DNA of 64,000 bases, from contig NZ_CP146991.1 in NCBI RefSeq assembly GCF_001941975.2, positions 736,001 to 800,000 on the forward strand, in the 5' to 3' direction. The notes beneath the pieces are model-generated. The model was not told the DNA's origin, did not search any database, and worked only from the letters and a program-made list of their open reading frames with translations. The DNA comes from Sporomusa sphaeroides DSM 2875. GTDB taxonomy: Bacteria; Bacillota; Negativicutes; Sporomusales; Sporomusaceae. This document shows, piece by piece, positions 59,956-64,000 of this stretch (the stretch's first letter is position 1; each line of letters opens with the position of its first letter). The position numbers and the translations under genes are program-made.

Positions 59956-60933
59956 ATGCTGCAACTTGTGAATTTATCGAACTATCATACCGACAATGCG
60001 CTCATTGGCAACAGCCCTGAGTATCTGCAGGCTTTTTTGACACAGTATAAGCTGGACGGTTTGGAAATGATGTTCTGCGCTCCCTGGGATACCGAACTCC
60101 ACCAGCGCAAATGGCTGCAAGGCTGCCATTTGCGCTTCTGGCCCTGGTGGCTGGATTTTTGGCGCGGCGATCAACAGGCGCTGTGCCGGGAGTTTGCCAG
60201 CCAGGAGGAAATTGCCGCCTGCTATGGGGGGACAACCCGCGAAGCATGGCTGGATATCTATCGCGATAATATCCGGACTGCTACGGCGGCAGGGGTCAAG
60301 TACCTGGTGTTTCATGTCAGCAATGCCAGAGTTGCCGAGTTGTTTAGCTGGCAGTTTCATGCTGCCTGCCGTGAAGTAATAGAAGCCACGATTGAAGTGG
60401 TCAATGCGTTGGCACCGGATATTCCGGCAGATACCGCCCTGTTATTTGAAAATTTATGGTGGCCGGGATTAACGCTTAGGGATAAAGAACTGACAGCCAT
60501 GCTGCTGGATAGTGTCACCCACCGTAATGTCGGCATAATGCTTGATACCGGTCATCTTATGAACACCAACCCAGATTTAAGAACCGAGGCTGAAGGGGTG
60601 GAGTATGTCCTGACTACGCTGGATAACCTGGGAAGTTATGCCCGTTATATCAGAGGTATACATTTACATAAATCCTTGGCAGGAAAATATATTCGCTATA
60701 GTCAAAGCAATACCGGCAAGCTCAAGGCAACGTATAATATGGAAGAAGTTATGCATCATGTATTAAAAATTGATGAACACCGTCCTTTTACTACGCCTGC
60801 GGTCAAGAATATCATCAATTATGTTCAGCCTGAATTCGTGGTGCATGAATTTATGTACCGATCGTTAACCGACTGGGAAGGAAAACTTAGTCAGCAGTTG
60901 CAGGCGCTTGGCCTAATGCATAATGGAATATGA
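59956..60933 (+). CDS. TIM-barrel protein, xylose-isomerase/AP-endonuclease-2 family
   Basis: This 325-residue protein has the metal-site pattern of the sugar isomerase/epimerase superfamily: V-F-H-V-S-N, L-L-F-E-N-L-W-W-P-G, M-L-D-T-G-H-L-M and G-I-H-L-H-K-S. These would supply His, Glu and Asp ligands to a divalent metal. ATG 59956 follows AGTGAGGAG; TTG 59917 overlaps cobO and is rejected. It ends the riboswitch 10 operon. A role in corrinoid metabolism is unproven; it might process a sugar or nucleotide-loop fragment. Confidence 0.8.
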   Translation: MLQLVNLSNYHTDNALIGNSPEYLQAFLTQYKLDGLEMMFCAPWDTELHQRKWLQGCHLRFWPWWLDFWRGDQQALCREFASQEEIAACYGGTTREAWLDIYRDNIRTATAAGVKYLVFHVSNARVAELFSWQFHAACREVIEATIEVVNALAPDIPADTALLFENLWWPGLTLRDKELTAMLLDSVTHRNVGIMLDTGHLMNTNPDLRTEAEGVEYVLTTLDNLGSYARYIRGIHLHKSLAGKYIRYSQSNTGKLKATYNMEEVMHHVLKIDEHRPFTTPAVKNIINYVQPEFVVHEFMYRSLTDWEGKLSQQLQALGLMHNGI

Positions 60934-60967
60934 TTATTTTTCTAGATAACCAACAATGTGACAGTCA

Positions 60968-60995
60968 TTGTCGATTGTCGATTGACAATCGACAA
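60968..60995. repeat. 12-bp inverted repeat
   Basis: TTGTCGATTGTC (60968-60979) is exactly complementary to GACAATCGACAA (60984-60995) across GATT. A TTGACA follows immediately at 60996, but no good -10 is found at 16-18 bases. It may end the long operon or be an operator for the anti-sigma genes. Confidence 0.5.
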
Positions 60996-61130
60996 TTGAC
61001 AAAGTTATACTAATATTGTCAGGATATGAAAGTCTCGGCAATATTTGCGGTTAGAGTAATATATTTACAGCAGTACGGTGACAGGGAGCTTCGGAAGAAT
61101 TTTTTGTTGTTTCATGTCCATTTTTTTTCT

Positions 61131-61182
61131 CTAACAAACAGCATGACTTTCTTAAGCACAGGATAAAGGTAACGTTGGCTTC
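61131..61182 (+). repeat. Dispersed 50-base element, copy 2
   Basis: This matches the element at 43603-43655 in order and spacing (CTAACA, AT-rich, AGGATAAAGG, AAC, GGCTTC). It lies 42 bases before the anti-sigma ATPase gene. Confidence 0.4.
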
Positions 61183-61223
61183 TTTATCCTGACAGCGGAA
61201 ATGTAGTGCGCGAGGTGAGAATT

Positions 61224-61676
61224 ATGTATTGTTTTTCGACAATGGAGGAATTCTCGAGATTACGTGAATCTGTGCGGCAAAAATTGGGACAACTGTTGGA
61301 TAACGGGGTTGAGCCACTGTTTGTTGCGGTCAACGAGGCTGTGAACAATGCTATCTTGCATGGAAACAAGCAGGATAAAACCAAAAAGGTATATCTGACA
61401 ATAACAAGTTCGCCAAATGAAATCAAAGTCATTATTCGGGATGAAGGCAGAGGCTTTAAGCCGGTAAAGCAGCAGGAAACTGAAGAAAATGATTTGCGTG
61501 AAAGTGGGCGTGGCCTTGCTATCATCGGAGTTTGTGTCGACCGGTACTATTTTACCGTACAACCAAGTGAAATAGTTTTGATCAAGAACGTAACGCTTTC
61601 GCCGGCTCGGGGTAAAGAAAAAGCTGTCAGAAGGGGGCGCTTAGCAAATGCGCATCAGTACCAGTATTATCAATAA
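61224..61676 (+). CDS. Anti-sigma factor ATPase, RsbW/SpoIIAB type
   Basis: This 150-residue protein is a GHKL-fold kinase that would phosphorylate the STAS protein encoded next. It has the N-box N-E-A-V-N-N-A-I-L-H-G-N, G1 box D-E-G-R-G-F and G2 box E-S-G-R-G-L-A-I. ATG 61224 follows GAGGTG; GTG 61206 is an alternative. The C-terminal ~25 residues are basic (K-A-V-R-R-G-R) and overlap the STAS gene. No sigma factor gene is visible, so the switch may act on another partner. Confidence 0.9.
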   Translation: MYCFSTMEEFSRLRESVRQKLGQLLDNGVEPLFVAVNEAVNNAILHGNKQDKTKKVYLTITSSPNEIKVIIRDEGRGFKPVKQQETEENDLRESGRGLAIIGVCVDRYYFTVQPSEIVLIKNVTLSPARGKEKAVRRGRLANAHQYQYYQ

Positions 61677-61950
61677 CCAAGTGATCGTCGATTTGTCGGG
61701 CAGCATGTATGTCGAAGGGGCTGAAATCCTGAGAGAAAAGCTCATTAAACACGTAGAAAGCGGCGAAAAACATTTTCTAATAAAAATGGATAAGGTTGAC
61801 TATATTGACAGTTCGGGACTTGGTGTCCTGGTTTCCATCCATAAGCGGACACGGCAATGCAACGGCAGCCTGGTTATTAGCGGCACAACCGGCTTTGTTA
61901 AGGAGTTATTTGAATTGACTCGCCTGGACAAGGTATTTGACATGCAGTAA
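61648..61950 (+). CDS. STAS domain anti-anti-sigma factor (SpoIIAA/RsbV type)
   Basis: This 100-residue protein has the phosphorylation-site motif D-S-S-G-L-G-V-L-V at about residues 51-59 after the strand V-D-Y-I. It overlaps the RsbW-type gene by 29 bases. It is dephosphorylated in known systems by a PP2C phosphatase such as the next gene product. Confidence 0.92.
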   Translation: MRISTSIINNQVIVDLSGSMYVEGAEILREKLIKHVESGEKHFLIKMDKVDYIDSSGLGVLVSIHKRTRQCNGSLVISGTTGFVKELFELTRLDKVFDMQ

Positions 61951-61970
61951 ACCGATAGGGAGATGGAACC

Positions 61971-63029
61971 ATGAGTGTGGCGCAAACACTGCTCAGCCAG
62001 GATATGTGTGAATATTGCCAGCGGTTTGATTTGTTGGACATGCTCAACGATGCCGTGCTGTTGCTTGATGCACAGGATGGGGATATTCTGTTTATGAATC
62101 AAAAGGCATTGGAACTGTACCAGTATGACAAAAGCGAAATGAAGGCCTTGTCGATTACAGTCCTCAGTCATGATGCTGCTGAAACCACTAAAGACCAAAT
62201 GGCTATGGTGATTAACCAGTCCAAGAAAGGCTTTGTTTTTACGGCAAATCACGTGAGGAAAAACGGAACCATCTTTAAAGTGGAGATAAGCGCCCGCCAC
62301 TTAATGATGCATGGCAGGAATGTAGTTGCTGCTTTGATCAGAAATGTAACTATTGATGCTAAAATACGTGAAGAGGTGGCAATAACCGGAAAAATTCAAC
62401 GGCGTCTGCTGCCGGGAGATTTAGAGACGGTATTGTTCCATATGTGTACTATTTATCAGCCATTACAAGGTTTGAGCGGTGACCTGTATGATGTCAAATA
62501 TGATGATGAGAACCGGGTCTTGTATGGATTTATTGTGGATGTTATGGGGCATGGACTGGTAGCAACCGGTCAGAGCGGCATTCTACGGTATCTTTTCCGG
62601 CAGGCTGTAGAAAAACGCGTTCCGATAAACGGTAAGCTGGCCTGGATCAATAATGAGGTTATACCTTTCTTTAGCAGTGGTGGCTTTGCGGCTTCGCTGC
62701 TATTTGAATTTGATTTTACCCGCAAAATACTGTCATATTCCTCAGCCGGAATTAATCAATTTTTCTATCTGGGTGGTGAAGAACCTGCGGTCATAAAGAG
62801 TCCGGGCCTGTTTCTGGGTATTAATCAAGATGAAACTTACGATCAGAGTCTTTTATCCTTTCAGTCAGGCGACAGTTTTTTCTTTATGACTGACGGTTTG
62901 TTTGAAATGATACAACAACCTCTGGCACATTCACACACTTTCCGGAGTATGCATGAATTGTGCAAAAACCTGGCGGTTAGTCAAGCGATTGCTGATGATG
63001 CTTCCGCCATTGGTATATTAATTCGGTAA
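61971..63029 (+). CDS. PAS-domain PP2C phosphatase (RsbU/SpoIIE type)
   Basis: This 352-residue protein has an N-terminal PAS domain (about 20-135: D-A-V-L-L-L-D-A, F-M-N-Q-K-A-L-E-L) and a C-terminal SpoIIE phosphatase domain with L-S-G-D-L-Y-D-V and D-V-M-G-H-G, then F-F-M-T-D-G. It would dephosphorylate the STAS protein in response to a PAS signal. Two cysteines near the start (M-C-E-Y-C) stand out. It completes a three-gene partner switch. Confidence 0.92.
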   Translation: MSVAQTLLSQDMCEYCQRFDLLDMLNDAVLLLDAQDGDILFMNQKALELYQYDKSEMKALSITVLSHDAAETTKDQMAMVINQSKKGFVFTANHVRKNGTIFKVEISARHLMMHGRNVVAALIRNVTIDAKIREEVAITGKIQRRLLPGDLETVLFHMCTIYQPLQGLSGDLYDVKYDDENRVLYGFIVDVMGHGLVATGQSGILRYLFRQAVEKRVPINGKLAWINNEVIPFFSSGGFAASLLFEFDFTRKILSYSSAGINQFFYLGGEEPAVIKSPGLFLGINQDETYDQSLLSFQSGDSFFFMTDGLFEMIQQPLAHSHTFRSMHELCKNLAVSQAIADDASAIGILIR

Positions 63030-63158
63030 AGAAAACATAACTTGCGCCGAGCCTTGGGGCGATGGTGGAAGCCGATACTGCCCTTATCCCGCTCAGGGGT
63101 TGTACAGTTGGTTAGCCATTGGAAAAGTGATATAGAAGCTTTGTGGAGAGTGGATATT

Positions 63159-64000
63159 TTGAATATAAAAATGAAATTGGGATTAAAATTTGCGGTCAGT
63201 TTTGGCGTTATTTTGTTGTTGATGGTTGTTATGACAATCAATTCTTTTGTCAATTTGCAAAACATGAAGACCGATGTCACTCAAATCAGTGCGGCCAATG
63301 AACGGATGGCTCTGGCTGATACTATTGCCATTAACTATAAAGACGCTGTGGCAACTCTTCGTGCCTATGCTGCTTATGGTGATGCCGGTTACTTGGGACA
63401 GACGATCAGCAGTTTCGATAACCTATTGAAATCAGAAGATGAGTTATTGGCACTGGCCAGGCCGGAAAAACGGCAAGAGTGTCAGATCTTGATTGAGGAA
63501 ACGACACAGTACCGGGATATTGTTATCAACGAATATCTGCCGGTGGTTAAACTTTATCATGCTGCCAAGGCGGCGGGAAACTTTGTGCAGGGGCAGGAAT
63601 ACGAGCGCAGGATGACTGACATTGCCAAGCGTGTTGCGCCGCTGGCCAAATCAATATCCGACCGGGCCGACAGCATTGCTGTTAATAACGCAAGTGTTGC
63701 CAAAACCTTGATTGATGACAGTCAAGTGCGTGTTGACCGGATCAATCAGGTTTCGCTTGTAGTTAGCCTTATCGTGCTAGTTCTTGGCATGGCTATTGCC
63801 ATTGTGTTAACCAATATGGTCCGTAAGCCGATGCTGGCCCTGACGACTATTGCCAAACAATATGCGGAGGGGAACCTGCGTAATATTCCTGAAATCAAAA
63901 CAACTGACGAAATAGGGGAACTGGCTGATTCATTGAAGGTGATGCATAATAATTTTGTCAGAATGATTACTAATATCCGTACTGCTTCCGATCAACTAGC
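63159..64000 (+). CDS. Methyl-accepting chemotaxis protein, N-terminal part (runs off window)
   Basis: The frame is open from TTG 63159 (GGAG ten bases upstream; ATG 63171 is an alternative) to the window end, about 280 residues. It has a first transmembrane helix (about 10-30), a four-helix-bundle type extracytoplasmic domain (about 31-200), a second transmembrane helix (about 205-225) and a HAMP domain (N-M-V-R-K-P-M-L-A-L, D-E-I-G-E-L-A). The signalling domain would lie beyond 64000. A link to the preceding partner switch is possible. Confidence 0.88.
   Translation, partial: MNIKMKLGLKFAVSFGVILLLMVVMTINSFVNLQNMKTDVTQISAANERMALADTIAINYKDAVATLRAYAAYGDAGYLGQTISSFDNLLKSEDELLALARPEKRQECQILIEETTQYRDIVINEYLPVVKLYHAAKAAGNFVQGQEYERRMTDIAKRVAPLAKSISDRADSIAVNNASVAKTLIDDSQVRVDRINQVSLVVSLIVLVLGMAIAIVLTNMVRKPMLALTTIAKQYAEGNLRNIPEIKTTDEIGELADSLKVMHNNFVRMITNIRTASDQL

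Overview
The window looks like a chromosomal segment of a diderm Firmicute (class Negativicutes, probably Sporomusaceae-like; the taxon is inferred). It combines outer-membrane machinery (six TonB-dependent receptors, ExbB/ExbD, TonB-domain proteins, a secretin, an RND pump) with Firmicute-style expression signals: strong AGGAGG ribosome sites, several TTG starts, many intrinsic terminators, and an RsbW/STAS/SpoIIE-type switch. I saw no rRNA, tRNA or CRISPR array.

The window is organised around cobalamin. I find ten complete cobalamin riboswitches plus one decayed remnant in 64 kb, all on the + strand. In order they precede: (1) an RND efflux pump; (2) a secretin with two exported proteins; (3+4, in tandem) a large TonB receptor with a secreted partner; (5) an O-methyltransferase, a TonB receptor and an S-component-like membrane protein; (6) a TonB receptor; (7) a TonB receptor, a kinase-like protein, an anchored exported protein, a NapH-like ferredoxin, and a 2-hydroxyacyl-CoA dehydratase/double-cubane-type protein with its ATPase activator; (8) BtuF and BtuC homologues, a CobN/HmuS-type chelatase, a TonB receptor and an ABC-2 transporter; (9) a NifH/NifD/NifK-like trio, a 65-aa protein and CobO; (10) BtuF, ExbB, ExbD, a TonB receptor, MATE, an exported CbiZ, BtuC, BtuD with an extra domain, CobO and a TIM-barrel protein. 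An SbmA/Rv1819c-like ABC transporter lies on the minus strand between units 9 and 10. A MarR and a MerR regulator sit beside units 5 and 6, with matching operator-like palindromes at the promoters.

Regions not tied to cobalamin are a molybdopterin oxidoreductase with an exported protein (5.9-8.4 kb) and, at the right end, an anti-sigma ATPase, a STAS protein, a PAS-SpoIIE phosphatase and a chemotaxis receptor cut by the window edge.

My reading (inference) is a corrinoid or tetrapyrrole acquisition and remodelling island that switches on when cobalamin is scarce. Uptake (six receptors, two BtuFC sets, SbmA-like ABC) and salvage (CbiZ, two CobO) are conventional. The unusual part is that two ATP-driven low-potential reductase systems (nitrogenase-like, and 2-HAD/double-cubane-like with a membrane ferredoxin) and a CobN-type large subunit without its AAA+ partners share the same control. 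This raises the possibility of an undescribed anaerobic pathway that reduces, demetallates or rebuilds imported corrinoids or other tetrapyrroles. No de novo corrin-ring biosynthesis genes (cbi/cob) are present here.
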